Below the pieces are notes generated by a model. The model searched no databases and was not told where the DNA came from. It saw only the letters and a list, made by a program, of their open reading frames with translations. Below, piece by piece: positions 53,560 through 62,390 of a stretch of DNA of 64,000 bases (position 1 is the first letter of the stretch; every line of letters starts with the position of its first letter). Both the position numbers and the translations under genes were made by a program. The stretch covers positions 12,152 to 76,151 of the forward strand of contig NZ_FQXG01000008.1 in the NCBI RefSeq assembly GCF_900129905.1, in the 5' to 3' direction. Origin of the DNA: Ferrimonas marina. Its GTDB lineage: Bacteria > Pseudomonadota > Gammaproteobacteria > Enterobacterales > Shewanellaceae.

Positions 53560-55038
53560 ATGACAACACAGACCTCTGCGATCACGCCGGGAGCCCGTTG
53601 GGCACCACTGCGCTCGCGTCCCCTGATGATGGGGGTGATGCTACTCACCGTTCTGGGCTTCGTCGCCATCGGCCAGGGCCATGACCCAGCGCAAGGGTAT
53701 GGCTGGCTAAGCCTGCTGCCGACACTGCTGGTGCTGGTGTTCGCCCTGGTGACCCAACGCACTGTTGAGGCGCTGTTCTCTGGCGCAGTGGCCGGCCTGT
53801 TGATGCTGGCACCCGGTGAGTTGGTGGGCAACGTGGTAGACCTGTCGATGACGGTGATGATGGATGAAACCATCGCCTGGCTGATCCTGGTGTGCGGCCT
53901 GATGGGGGGCTTGATCACCATCCTGGAGAAGGGCGGCAGCGTGCTGAGCTTCAGTAACGCCATGGTGAAGCGGATCCGCAGCAAGCGCCAGTCGATGCTG
54001 GTCACCTTCCTGCTGGGGCTGATGGTGTTCATTGATGATTACCTCAATGCCATCGCCATCTCCTCGTCGATGAAGAAGATCACCGATACCTACAAGGTGT
54101 CCCGGGAGAAGCTGGCCTACCTGGTGGACTCCACCGCGGCGCCAATCTGTATCCTGGTGCCGATCTCCACCTGGGCGGTGTTCTTCGGTGGCTTGCTGGA
54201 GGCCAACGAGGTGGCGGAAAGCGGTGCCGGGCTTAAGGTCTACATCGAGGCGATTCCCTACATGATGTACGGCTGGGTTACCCTGGCTGTGGTGCTGCTG
54301 GTGGCGCTGGGCAAGGTGCCGGACCTGGGGGCGATGAAGGCAGCGGAACAGCGCGCAGCGAAGGGACAACCCAAGCCCGACGGGGTTGAGGAGATCAGCC
54401 TGGGTCAGGATGGCCCCAGTAACGACAGCTCCTGGGGGGTTCTCAATTTCGCCTTGCCGATGGTGGTGCTGGTGGCCGCCAGCTGGTACTACGACATCGA
54501 CTTGCTGGCCGGGGTGTTCGTGGCGCTGGTATTCACTATGGTGCTGTACGGGGTACAGAACCTGCTGAGTATGCACGCCATGTTTGATGCGGTGTACGAC
54601 GGCATCAAGATCATGCTGCTGCCCATTGCCACCGTGGTGGGGGGCTTTATGCTGAAGAACGTCAACGACCAGCTGGGGCTGACTCAATACGTGATTGAAA
54701 CCGTGGCGCCGCTGCTGACCCCGGGGATGTTCCCCGCCATCATCTTCCTGGTGATGACCGCACTGGTGTTTGGCACCGCCTCCTCCTGGGGCCTGTTCGC
54801 GGTGGCCATGCCCATCGTGTTCCCGCTGGCAGCCGAGGTCGGCTCGCCACTGCCGCTGGTGATTGGCGCGCTGATCTCCGCCTCCGCGGCGGGCAGCCAT
54901 TCCTGTTTCTTCAGTGACTCTACCGTCCTGTCAGCCCAGGGCAGTGGCTGTACCGCGATGCAGCATGCCCTGAGCCAGATCCCTTACGCCCTGATAGGGA
55001 TTGTGCTGACCACGGGTTTCTTCCTGGTGATTGCTTGA
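53560..55038 (+). CDS. NhaC-family transporter in the polyamine island
   Basis: The 492-residue membrane protein has about 11 to 12 helices. The family pattern includes LGLMVFIDDYLNAIAISSSM, LVDSTAAPICILVPISTWAV, GTASSWGLFAVAMPIVFPLA and ASAAGSHSCFFSDSTVLS, found in the Na+/H+ antiporter NhaC and related organic-ion carriers. It begins 21 bp after puuA on the same strand. No APC-type putrescine importer (PuuP) is nearby, so this gene may bring in putrescine or agmatine. That is inference from position only; cation-proton exchange is the alternative. Confidence 0.82.
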   Translation: MTTQTSAITPGARWAPLRSRPLMMGVMLLTVLGFVAIGQGHDPAQGYGWLSLLPTLLVLVFALVTQRTVEALFSGAVAGLLMLAPGELVGNVVDLSMTVMMDETIAWLILVCGLMGGLITILEKGGSVLSFSNAMVKRIRSKRQSMLVTFLLGLMVFIDDYLNAIAISSSMKKITDTYKVSREKLAYLVDSTAAPICILVPISTWAVFFGGLLEANEVAESGAGLKVYIEAIPYMMYGWVTLAVVLLVALGKVPDLGAMKAAEQRAAKGQPKPDGVEEISLGQDGPSNDSSWGVLNFALPMVVLVAASWYYDIDLLAGVFVALVFTMVLYGVQNLLSMHAMFDAVYDGIKIMLLPIATVVGGFMLKNVNDQLGLTQYVIETVAPLLTPGMFPAIIFLVMTALVFGTASSWGLFAVAMPIVFPLAAEVGSPLPLVIGALISASAAGSHSCFFSDSTVLSAQGSGCTAMQHALSQIPYALIGIVLTTGFFLVIA

Positions 55039-55045
55039 GCAAGCC

Positions 55046-55076
55046 GGTGCCGGCCCCGGCCGGCACCGCTACTTTT
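55046..55076 (+). terminator. Terminator after the puuA-nhaC pair
   Basis: A 10-bp perfect stem GGTGCCGGCC/GGCCGGCACC around a two-base loop, followed by GCTAC and four T. The T-tract is short and displaced, so efficiency may be modest. Confidence 0.6.
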
Positions 55077-55120
55077 CCCCGCGTGGGCCTGCTACCCTTG
55101 GCGCACCTTGACTCCATTGC

Positions 55121-55504
55121 ATGAGCAGTTCCGTGCGTACTCAACCTTTTCAGTATCTTTCCAAGGGCCTGGCCGTGGCCATTGGCCTTTACCTGGGGCT
55201 GCAGCTGCTGCTGAGCCTGTGGCAGTGGCCGCTCTACTATCAACTGATGGACGCCTATCTGGCGACCCCCTCCACCACTGTGGTCGCTATCGCCACCGTT
55301 GCCCTGCTGGTGCTTAATGCGCTGTGGCTGGGGATCGGTTTCTATCTGGCTTGGGGCCTCTGGCAGGGTCGGCGTGGCTCACCCTGGATCTACTACCTGT
55401 GTGCGACGTCGCTGCTGTTTGGTCCGGTGCCCAGTAAGGTGCTGGCGGTGATGGCGATGACCTTGCGCCTGGTGCAGGACGCCCTGGGCGATGCGGTAGA
55501 GTAA
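55121..55504 (+). CDS. Hypothetical membrane protein, 127 residues
   Basis: The protein has about three predicted helices: 15-35 (GLAVAIGLYLGLQLLLSLW), 52-82 (VVAIATVALLVLNALWLGIGFYLAW) and 92-112. A short basic loop, WQGRRGSPWIYY, joins the second and third. No family is recognised. No strong ribosome site is seen upstream of the ATG at 55121. It ends 48 bp before the oppositely oriented TetR gene. Confidence 0.6.
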   Translation: MSSSVRTQPFQYLSKGLAVAIGLYLGLQLLLSLWQWPLYYQLMDAYLATPSTTVVAIATVALLVLNALWLGIGFYLAWGLWQGRRGSPWIYYLCATSLLFGPVPSKVLAVMAMTLRLVQDALGDAVE

Positions 55505-55552
55505 TACCCCTCCATATGGGGGAGAGCGGATTGCTGCCTTGGCTTTGCTGTA

Positions 55553-56011
55553 TTAGCTTTGCGCTATCGCCAGCACGCTGCGGCCCAGCAGCAGTTCCAG
55601 GTCCTGCTGGGCGGCCTCCCCCAATTGCTCGGTGAGCAGGGTGTTTAATCTCGCCAGCCCCTGGCGCCCCAGATCCGTGGGGTACTTGCCCACCAGGTTC
55701 CCCAACAGCAGCTCCAGCACCATTCGAAACCGCGGCTCCTCTAGGGCCTGGGTCCAGGAGCTGACCAGGCCTTGTCGTGAACTGAGATCCAGAAAGCCGA
55801 TAAACACGGGGAACACCTTGCCTTTTAAGCAGTCACCGAAGGCCTCCCGGTTGGGGAAGTAGGCCTGCAGGGTAGAACTGCGAACGCCAAGGTGCTCAGA
55901 CAGGCGCCCATAGGTCAGCTCGTCCCAGCCAACCTGCCAGAACAGTTCAACCACGCCCTGGCGATAGCGCGCTAAGTTCTCTTCCCGTTGGGCAGCGGAG
56001 ATCCGGGCCAT
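55553..56011 (-). CDS. TetR-like transcriptional regulator
   Basis: The 152-residue protein has an N-terminal helix-turn-helix of the TetR type (DELTYGRLSEHLGVRSSTLQAYFPNREAF, in pieces at about 25-55) and a helical C-terminal domain. It is shorter than most TetR proteins (about 190-200 residues), so the ligand domain is reduced. I took the ATG at 56011 with GAGG upstream; the open frame continues 50 codons further without a family match. Its target is unknown. A TATACG direct repeat lies 30 bp upstream of its start, and a large lipoprotein gene diverges from it. Confidence 0.75.
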   Translation of the reverse strand: MARISAAQREENLARYRQGVVELFWQVGWDELTYGRLSEHLGVRSSTLQAYFPNREAFGDCLKGKVFPVFIGFLDLSSRQGLVSSWTQALEEPRFRMVLELLLGNLVGKYPTDLGRQGLARLNTLLTEQLGEAAQQDLELLLGRSVLAIAQS

Positions 56012-56041
56012 GGGGTACCTCTTCAAAACAACCGAACTAAG

Positions 56042-56058
56042 TATACGTCTTATATACG
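56042..56058. promoter_or_regulatory. TATACG direct repeat, possible TetR operator
   Basis: TATACG occurs twice with an 11-bp period (56042-56047 and 56053-56058), about one helical turn apart. It lies between the divergent TetR gene and the lipoprotein gene, near where a regulator site would be. It may instead be -10-like DNA of the TetR promoter. Confidence 0.3.
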
Positions 56059-56266
56059 AAAAGTGACGGTTTGCCCATGGCAAAGCGCCAGGAATGGCGC
56101 ACTTAAAGGCCCGATCACGCCTTGGCACCACGCTGATGAAAAGCTTGATCTGATTCAACAAAAGTCACACAGTCGATTGCAATCGGTATCGCATACGTAA
56201 TAATGCCCGCCACGAACACAAACCATTCGGCAAAATTTTTTGTCCTTTTAGCGTATGGAATACGAT

Positions 56267-58120
56267 ATGAAGCCCCTAATGAACAAAACCTCGTTAGCCC
56301 TCGTTATCTCTGCCGCCCTGCTGGCCGGCTGTTCTGACGACAGCAGCGATGAAGCGTCAGCCCCTCAGAGCCGCCTGGTGGAGGCTTCGACCCTGATCCC
56401 GGAGATCAGCGAGATGAACCCACAGGTCAAGCCGGCGGAGGAGCAACCGCAATTACCCGGAGTGGGCCAGCTGATCGAGGTGCGTGACAGCAAGGGCTAC
56501 GCCCACTTCATCCGCGAAGATGGCTATGTCATTGATGTAAAGGACAGCGTGGACGGCTTCGGTGGTGACTACCAGCTGACCGGTGTTTCACTGTCTGACA
56601 CCTTGAGCCTGGAGGTGATGGGGGCTGCCGAGGTGGTGTTGAGCCATCCGGAGGCGGTAGAAACCTCAGAGACCAACTTCAAGTACTACACCGTGGCCAC
56701 CAAGCCAGGGGAGCCTCTAGAGATCGATCGGGAAGATCAGAAGGTGACCATCGAAGCGGACAATCACCACTACGCCTTTGTCACCGTCAACGCCACGGAC
56801 GACTTCCTGCTGATGGAGACCAAGGTCAATGAGGTTGGCATGATGGGGATCCGCGACAAGTGTACCCTGCGCAAGCCAGAAGATTGCCGGGATGAGCTGG
56901 CGCCGGTCGGGCCGCAACAACTGCAGCAGGAGCAGACCCAATCCCCGTACCTGTACGCTTACGTCACCGCCGACTCGGTGTTCCAGATCACCGATATCCA
57001 TGGCTATTTCGAGGATCACCCGGTCCCGTTCCTGGCCCGTGGCCACTACGATTTTGGCACCCCGGTATCCGATCCTGACAGTGGTCGTATCATCATCGGT
57101 GATCCGGGGTTTGACCCCATTGAACTGCAGCCTGGGGTGATGCCGGTGCTGGAGCCCGCTCAGTTGAGCGGACTGGATCTTTTAGGACATGACACGTCCA
57201 CCGGGGCGGTAACCGTACGTGGGTCTGATGAAGAAGCTTATGCCTACCCCCTTAGCAATCATTTTGATGGCACCACCTTCCTGCGTGACTACCAGGCGGC
57301 GTTCTCAGTAACCGCGCTGCATCTGGAAGACACAAGTGTGATGAAAGAGGTGGTGGTGAACATCTACCTCAACAAAGAGGGAAAGGAGAAGCAGTTCAAC
57401 TGGTATCTCACAGGCGAGCATGCCGGTGCCATTACCGATCACGCCATCGATAGCCCGGCCAATCCACAGTTCACCAGTTTCGAAGGCCTGGCGAAAGAGT
57501 ACGGCGACTGGCAGTTAAGTAATCGATGGGATGGGACTCAGCGAAAAACCAATTTCATTGTCCGCTTTGGTGACAGCGGCAATAACGCTACCGGCTCCAG
57601 TTGGCGCATTGAACAGGCCTGGGTAGCGGTAAAGCCCGTAGTAGATGCTGATCAAGTTTTTGGTGCTTCGCTGATCGCTCATGAAGCTAGCAGTGGCAAG
57701 GTGCGCTACGTCATTGACCAAGCAGATTTCCAGGGGCTCTATCAAGCTGATATCTACCCCAACATGGCTTTTGATGGTACTAAGGCTCTCTCAAGCATCT
57801 CACCAAATGTCGACATCGATGCAAAGGAAGCCCATGTCTCCATTTACCTGTTGGATCAAGATGGTCATCAATTCCGTTGTGACTGGTACATGGCAGGCAA
57901 GCAGGAAGTGGACTCGGTTTGGTGCGGCGGTAAAGGAAGTTTTGCCAGCTATGAAGCGTTCAAGCGCGAATTTGGCGCCAATACGCTGGACGGTAACTTC
58001 GATCTGCCGGGTCGCCCTAAGGACACCAACTTCATCGTCCGTATAGGGGTGACGCAAACCGAAAAGCATGAGTTCTCCGTGGCAGCATTTGAGTTGCTTG
58101 ATGCTTCGACTCAGCCGTAA
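56267..58120 (+). CDS. Large lipoprotein of unknown function with a duplicated C-terminal domain
   Basis: The 617-residue protein has a lipoprotein signal (MNKTSLALVISAALLAGC, lipobox LAGC) followed by a Ser/Asp-rich linker. The C-terminal half holds two related domains. The first, about 340-450, has VNIYLNKEGKEKQFNWYLTG then TNFIVRFGDSG. The second, about 505-612, has VSIYLLDQDGHQFRCDWYMAG then TNFIVRIGVTQ. I know no family. The start is uncertain: ATGs at 56255, 56267 and 56279 are all in frame, and I prefer 56267 for its GGAA. The gene's second half is lower in GC than its neighbours, which may point to transfer. Confidence 0.7.
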   Translation: MKPLMNKTSLALVISAALLAGCSDDSSDEASAPQSRLVEASTLIPEISEMNPQVKPAEEQPQLPGVGQLIEVRDSKGYAHFIREDGYVIDVKDSVDGFGGDYQLTGVSLSDTLSLEVMGAAEVVLSHPEAVETSETNFKYYTVATKPGEPLEIDREDQKVTIEADNHHYAFVTVNATDDFLLMETKVNEVGMMGIRDKCTLRKPEDCRDELAPVGPQQLQQEQTQSPYLYAYVTADSVFQITDIHGYFEDHPVPFLARGHYDFGTPVSDPDSGRIIIGDPGFDPIELQPGVMPVLEPAQLSGLDLLGHDTSTGAVTVRGSDEEAYAYPLSNHFDGTTFLRDYQAAFSVTALHLEDTSVMKEVVVNIYLNKEGKEKQFNWYLTGEHAGAITDHAIDSPANPQFTSFEGLAKEYGDWQLSNRWDGTQRKTNFIVRFGDSGNNATGSSWRIEQAWVAVKPVVDADQVFGASLIAHEASSGKVRYVIDQADFQGLYQADIYPNMAFDGTKALSSISPNVDIDAKEAHVSIYLLDQDGHQFRCDWYMAGKQEVDSVWCGGKGSFASYEAFKREFGANTLDGNFDLPGRPKDTNFIVRIGVTQTEKHEFSVAAFELLDASTQP

Positions 58121-58159
58121 TCAATACTGCTAACTGTATGCAGAAAATATAAGAAGGCG

Positions 58160-58185
58160 AAAAGGCACCGACATGGTGCCTTTTT
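58160..58185 (+). terminator. Intrinsic terminator after the lipoprotein gene
   Basis: Stem AAAAGGCACC/GGTGCCTTTT with a five-base loop, ending in a run of five T. Confidence 0.92.
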
Positions 58186-58284
58186 CGATCAAGCGTCCAG
58201 TAGGGTTCAGTTCGACTCTCTCAGCCCTCCACTTTTGCCTGTTCAGTAGTAGAATCTAAGTAATTTTGCTGATTGGACAAAAAA

Positions 58285-59163
58285 ATGAAGACCCGTTCTG
58301 ATGATTTGGCGCTGTTGCTGAGCGTGGTGGATACCGGCAGCTTCTCAGCAGCGGCGGAAGCCTCCGAGGTGCAGGTGGCGCGGGTGTCCCGCTCGGTGGC
58401 CCGGCTCGAACAGCAGCTGGACACCACCTTGCTCAATCGTACTACCCGGCGGGTGGAGCTGACCGAAGAGGGGCGACGCTTCGTCGAAGGGGTACGCGAG
58501 GGCCTGGCGCAGCTGCAGCGGGCCGAAGAGGGGCTGGATCCGGATCGCACGCCGGCGGGCCGGTTGCGGGTGGACGCCGCCGCGCCCTTTGCCCTGCATC
58601 AGCTGGTGCCGCTGACGGCTGAGTTTCATCGCCGCTTTCCCGAGATCCAGCTGGAGCTGACCGCCCACGATGGTTACATCGACTTGCTGGAGCATCGCAC
58701 CGATGTGGCGATCCGCATCGGCCGATTGCAGGACTCCAAGCTGCATGCACGCCGCCTGGGCACCAGCCCGCTGCACATCGTCGCCTCACCGGAGTACCTG
58801 GCAGAACACGGCACACCTCAGACGCCGGCAGAGCTGTCGCAGCATGCCTTGTTGGGGTTTGCCGATGCGCCACGATTGAACCAGTGGCCGCTGACCGGGA
58901 TGAGTGAGTTTCGCCCCACCTTTGCCGCCAGTAATGGCGAGGTGATCCGTCAGCTGGCGCTGGCGGGCAATGGCATCGCCTGTCTGTCGAGCTTTATGGT
59001 GAAACGGGATCTGGCTGCGGGCACCCTGGTGCCGGTGTTGACGACGTTTCAGCAGCCGGATCCGGATCGGGAGCAGATCCATGCGGTGTACTACCGCTCG
59101 TCGCAGCTGTCCCGGCGGATCCAGGTGTTCCTGGATTACCTGAGTGAGGCGCTGGATCTATAG
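58285..59163 (+). CDS. LysR-family transcriptional regulator
   Basis: The 292-residue protein has the LysR N-terminal helix-turn-helix (SFSAAAEASEVQVARVSRSVARLEQQL) with LNRTTRRVELTEEGRRF, then the periplasmic-binding-protein-like sensor domain (about 90-290). It resembles the YafC/DsdC group. The ATG at 58285 is preferred; a TTG four codons upstream is also open. Its 3' end overlaps the end of the GNAT gene on the other strand by 170 bp. The target is unknown. Confidence 0.9.
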   Translation: MKTRSDDLALLLSVVDTGSFSAAAEASEVQVARVSRSVARLEQQLDTTLLNRTTRRVELTEEGRRFVEGVREGLAQLQRAEEGLDPDRTPAGRLRVDAAAPFALHQLVPLTAEFHRRFPEIQLELTAHDGYIDLLEHRTDVAIRIGRLQDSKLHARRLGTSPLHIVASPEYLAEHGTPQTPAELSQHALLGFADAPRLNQWPLTGMSEFRPTFAASNGEVIRQLALAGNGIACLSSFMVKRDLAAGTLVPVLTTFQQPDPDREQIHAVYYRSSQLSRRIQVFLDYLSEALDL

Positions 59164-59581
59164 CCATCTGGTGGTGGGTGTCGTTGCTGTCGGTGATGCT
59201 CAGGCCCAGTCGCTGGTAGAGCCGCAGCGCGGGGTTAATGCGAAACACCTGCAGGGCAAAGCGCTTGTGATCTGCCTGGGCGTTGGCAATCAGTTGGGTA
59301 ATAAGCTCAGCGCCGATCCCCCGGCGCTGGTAGGAGGGTAGGATCTCCAGCTTGGCCAGGTAGTCCTGCTCGGGGCTTTGTTGCAACTCCAGCATGCCGA
59401 TGGCCTGGCCATACCACAGCAGCACCCGGGTATCCCCCAGGTTCAGACCCTGCTCAAAGAACCGTTGCTGCACCTGCTCGTCCCAGCCATAGACACTCTG
59501 GATGTGGTTCTTCATCGCTTGCAGCTTGAGGGACCAGAGAAAATCCCGGTCATCGAGGGTGGCGGGGCGTTGGCTAAGCAT
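58994..59581 (-). CDS. GNAT-family N-acetyltransferase with an antisense-derived C-terminal tail
   Basis: The 195-residue product is a GNAT domain over its first 140 or so residues, with the acetyl-CoA motif YLAKLEILPSYQRRGIGAELI and the last motif FRINPALRLYQRLGL. The remaining 50 residues (Gly/Ser/Thr/Pro-rich, HSGNPGTPGSAG) run antisense through the LysR gene. No stop follows the domain end, so the tail is formally encoded. It may be a lost stop codon rather than a functional extension. A terminator sits upstream, separating the gene from the TonB receptor. Confidence 0.82.
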   Translation of the reverse strand: MLSQRPATLDDRDFLWSLKLQAMKNHIQSVYGWDEQVQQRFFEQGLNLGDTRVLLWYGQAIGMLELQQSPEQDYLAKLEILPSYQRRGIGAELITQLIANAQADHKRFALQVFRINPALRLYQRLGLSITDSNDTHHQMAIDPAPHSGNPGTPGSAGTAATSGSTPHGSAPDPDPAAETSSTPAPGCPQPDPVSP

Positions 59582-59644
59582 GGCGGGGCTCCGTTGGGCA
59601 GAGTCTCCATCTTAACCATAAAAATCAAAAAAGTGGGTGAAATA

Positions 59645-59670
59645 AAAACGGCGCCTGGTGGCGCCGTTTT
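59645..59670 (-). terminator. Intrinsic terminator after the TonB-dependent receptor
   Basis: Stem AAAACGGCGCC/GGCGCCGTTTT with a TGGT loop. In the minus direction it ends in about five T. It separates the receptor gene from the GNAT gene. Confidence 0.88.
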
Positions 59671-59687
59671 GGGTTTGTGAAACCGGC

Positions 59688-62390
59688 TTAGAAGTTCAGT
59701 ACCACGCCGGCATTGAGGCGGCGGCCGTTATCGCTGAAGGCACGGATGAAGTCGCCATCGTTGATCACTGCGGTATCCTGATCGAACAGGTTGGAGATGG
59801 AGAGCATAAAGCGCAGGTTCTCCACCGGGGTGTAGGAGGTGGCCAGGGTCACCCGGCTGCTGGCACCGTAGTAGGTGGCCGGGTTGTTGGAGCCCTCGAT
59901 CTTGGCATCCTTGAGGTAGCTGCCACGGTAGGTCCAGGACAGACGGGTATCGAACTTGCGCTCGCTGTAGTAGAGCACCACGTTGCCGTTGTTCTTCGAC
60001 GCCGCCGCCAGCAGCTCCGGCTTGTCGTTGTCGATGTAGGTGTAGTTGGCGCTCAAGCCGGTGTTGGCCAGCAGTCCCGGCAGGTAATCAAAGGCGGTCT
60101 GGAAGCCCAGCTCCAGGCCCTGCAGGGTCACATCTTCGCTGTTGGTGCGCTGACGCAGGGTGACATAGTCCTCGCGCACGTAATCGCCGTTCTCGTCGTA
60201 GATATCCAGCAGCACCTCGGTGTCGGTGACGGTCACCAGGGTGTCCAGGCCCTTGTAGAAGTAGGCCGCGGACACCATGGAGTTGGCGTTGTAGTACCAC
60301 TCCCAGCTGACGTCGAAGTTGTTGGCCAGGAAGGGATCCAGGTAGGGGTTGGGCGCATTGATGACGTTGGCGTTGTTGTTGTACCCGGTGGTACCGGCCA
60401 TGTCCTCTTTATTGGGGCGGGCCATGGTGCGGCTGGCACCGAAGCGCACCAGCATGTCGTCACTCAGGGTGTACTTCAGGTTCAGGCTGGGCAGCCAGTA
60501 GTCCGAGGTCTTACCTAGGTGCAGATCCTCTACCGGGGCGCGCAAAGACAGGTTGCAACCGATGGAGTCGCACTTCTCGGTCAGGCCCTGGGTCCAATCC
60601 CGGTCCTCTTTGATGCTGGTCTGCTCGGTACGGACGTAGCGCACGCCGACGTTACCGCTCCAGTTGTAGCCCCACTCGAAGTCGGTACGGAAGTAGGCGG
60701 CGAAGGTGTCCTCGTACAGGTCGTCCGGGGTCTCAAACAGGAATCCCTCCTCGTCGGCGTAGCGGGCAAACTCGTCCAGCGAAAGCAGGTCGAAGAAGCG
60801 GTTCAGATCCGGTGCCAGGAAGTCCTGGGGCTTGCCGCTGCTGGCGTTGGCGCCGTTGAACCAGCTGCCACGGCTGGGGGAGGCCAGCAGGTAGCCGATG
60901 GACTCCGGGGTGTGACCGTTTTCAGAAAGAAACGCTTTGAAGTGAGCGTTATTCATGTTGGCGCGTCGCTCCAGCGAAAGCATCTCCTCCTGGGTGTAGC
61001 TGGCGCCGAACTGGAAGCGGGTGACGGCCAGTTCGCCCAGGGTGATCTCGGTAAAGCGGGTGACATCAAAACGGAAGTTATCGCTGTTGGCTTCCCGGGT
61101 GGAGCCCAGCTGGGTACCGTTGAGGCGCATGCTGGAGATGTCGTAGTTGTTGGGGTCGGTCATGTCGATCCCATCCGGGTAGTAGAAATCGATGGCGCTG
61201 CGACCACGGAAATCAAAGCCCATGTCCATCGGCTTGCCATTCATCATCAGGTTGGGCGCATCGAACACCATCTTGGAGCGAGCGAAGTTGGCACCGGCAC
61301 TCAGCTGCCAGTCGCCCAGTTCATACTGCGCCTCCAGGGTATTGACCCAGATGTCGGAGTCCTTCTCCAGGGTGTTGTAGTCGGTGTGGTTGACCACTTC
61401 GGTGAAGGTACCGCGGGTGAGGTACTCCTTACCGTCGATGATGACCGTATCTTCCACATCTCCGAGGCCAACGCTATTGACGTTGGTGCGGAACACATGG
61501 CGCTTGCGGTTCTCGGCGTAGTTGTACTTGGTGTAGAAGCTCTCTGCGAACAGGGTCAGGTTGTCGGTGGGACGCAGTTCCAGGTTGACGAAGGCAGCCC
61601 CTCGCTCCCGTTCGGCGTCCTTCAGCTCGGCGCGGATCTCCGGGGTGGTGAAGATCTCATTCCCATCGTCATCCTCGAACATTTTGTTGCCGTGGGGGTT
61701 GGAGGTGCTGGACTGGGTGAAGTTGTACTCCTTGAGGTAGTTCACCCCAAAGGCCAGGCCGACGGTGTCATTGGCAAAGGTGTCGGAGTGCAGGAAGGTC
61801 AGATCCGGCCCCCACTCGTCGCTGTTGCTGCCGTTGGTGGTCTTGCCAATCACCCGGGTTACCCGGCCATCGGCGTCGAAAGCGCGGTGGCTGCGCATGT
61901 CGACGGTACCGGACAGTCCGCCCTCTTTCAGATCCGCCGAGCTGCTTTTCTGCACCGATACCGAGGAGACAAAGGCCGAGGGCATGATGTCGTAGGAGAA
62001 GTTGCGGTTGGGGTTGATGGCGGTGGAGATCTCGTTGCCGTTGTAGAGCACCTTGGTCATGTAGCCGGGCAGGCCACGGATGTTCACCTCGTTGGCGACG
62101 CCGGTCTCGTCGCGCTGTACCTGTACCCCGGCGACACGCTCGAGGGAGTCGCCGATGTCCGGATCCGGCATCACCCCGATGTCCTCGGCGGCGATCACGT
62201 CCACCTGGCCATCGGCGAAGCGTTTGTCGTTCATTGCCTGGCTCAGGCTGGCCCGGGTGCCACTGACGCGGATCACCTCGACGTCCTGGAACTCGCTGTC
62301 ATTGGGGGTGTCGTTCGCCTGGGCGGCATGGGGAAGCAGTAGGGCGATGGCCGCTGCTACGGGGGTGAGAGTCAACACGGAATTGCGCAT
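59688..62390 (-). CDS. TonB-dependent receptor
   Basis: The 900-residue outer-membrane transporter starts with a signal peptide (MRNSVLTLTPVAAAIALLLPHAAQA, cleavage before NDTPN). A TonB-box-like segment (DVEVIRVSG) follows. The plug domain (about 55-190) has the GLPGYMTKVLYNGNEI and KSSSADLKEGGLSGTVDMRS motifs of the Xanthomonas/Caulobacter-type receptors, with a beta-barrel of about 22 strands ending in VVLNF. The ligand is unknown; this receptor class is often used for carbohydrates and other organics. An AGGTTG site precedes the start. The 560-bp region upstream is unusually long. Confidence 0.92.
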   Translation of the reverse strand: MRNSVLTLTPVAAAIALLLPHAAQANDTPNDSEFQDVEVIRVSGTRASLSQAMNDKRFADGQVDVIAAEDIGVMPDPDIGDSLERVAGVQVQRDETGVANEVNIRGLPGYMTKVLYNGNEISTAINPNRNFSYDIMPSAFVSSVSVQKSSSADLKEGGLSGTVDMRSHRAFDADGRVTRVIGKTTNGSNSDEWGPDLTFLHSDTFANDTVGLAFGVNYLKEYNFTQSSTSNPHGNKMFEDDDGNEIFTTPEIRAELKDAERERGAAFVNLELRPTDNLTLFAESFYTKYNYAENRKRHVFRTNVNSVGLGDVEDTVIIDGKEYLTRGTFTEVVNHTDYNTLEKDSDIWVNTLEAQYELGDWQLSAGANFARSKMVFDAPNLMMNGKPMDMGFDFRGRSAIDFYYPDGIDMTDPNNYDISSMRLNGTQLGSTREANSDNFRFDVTRFTEITLGELAVTRFQFGASYTQEEMLSLERRANMNNAHFKAFLSENGHTPESIGYLLASPSRGSWFNGANASSGKPQDFLAPDLNRFFDLLSLDEFARYADEEGFLFETPDDLYEDTFAAYFRTDFEWGYNWSGNVGVRYVRTEQTSIKEDRDWTQGLTEKCDSIGCNLSLRAPVEDLHLGKTSDYWLPSLNLKYTLSDDMLVRFGASRTMARPNKEDMAGTTGYNNNANVINAPNPYLDPFLANNFDVSWEWYYNANSMVSAAYFYKGLDTLVTVTDTEVLLDIYDENGDYVREDYVTLRQRTNSEDVTLQGLELGFQTAFDYLPGLLANTGLSANYTYIDNDKPELLAAASKNNGNVVLYYSERKFDTRLSWTYRGSYLKDAKIEGSNNPATYYGASSRVTLATSYTPVENLRFMLSISNLFDQDTAVINDGDFIRAFSDNGRRLNAGVVLNF

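Noticed and set aside
60519-62342. 607-codon plus-strand open frame inside the TonB receptor
   Set aside because: The minus-strand receptor has a signal peptide, plug motifs and barrel end; the plus frame is Val/Gly-rich with no domain.
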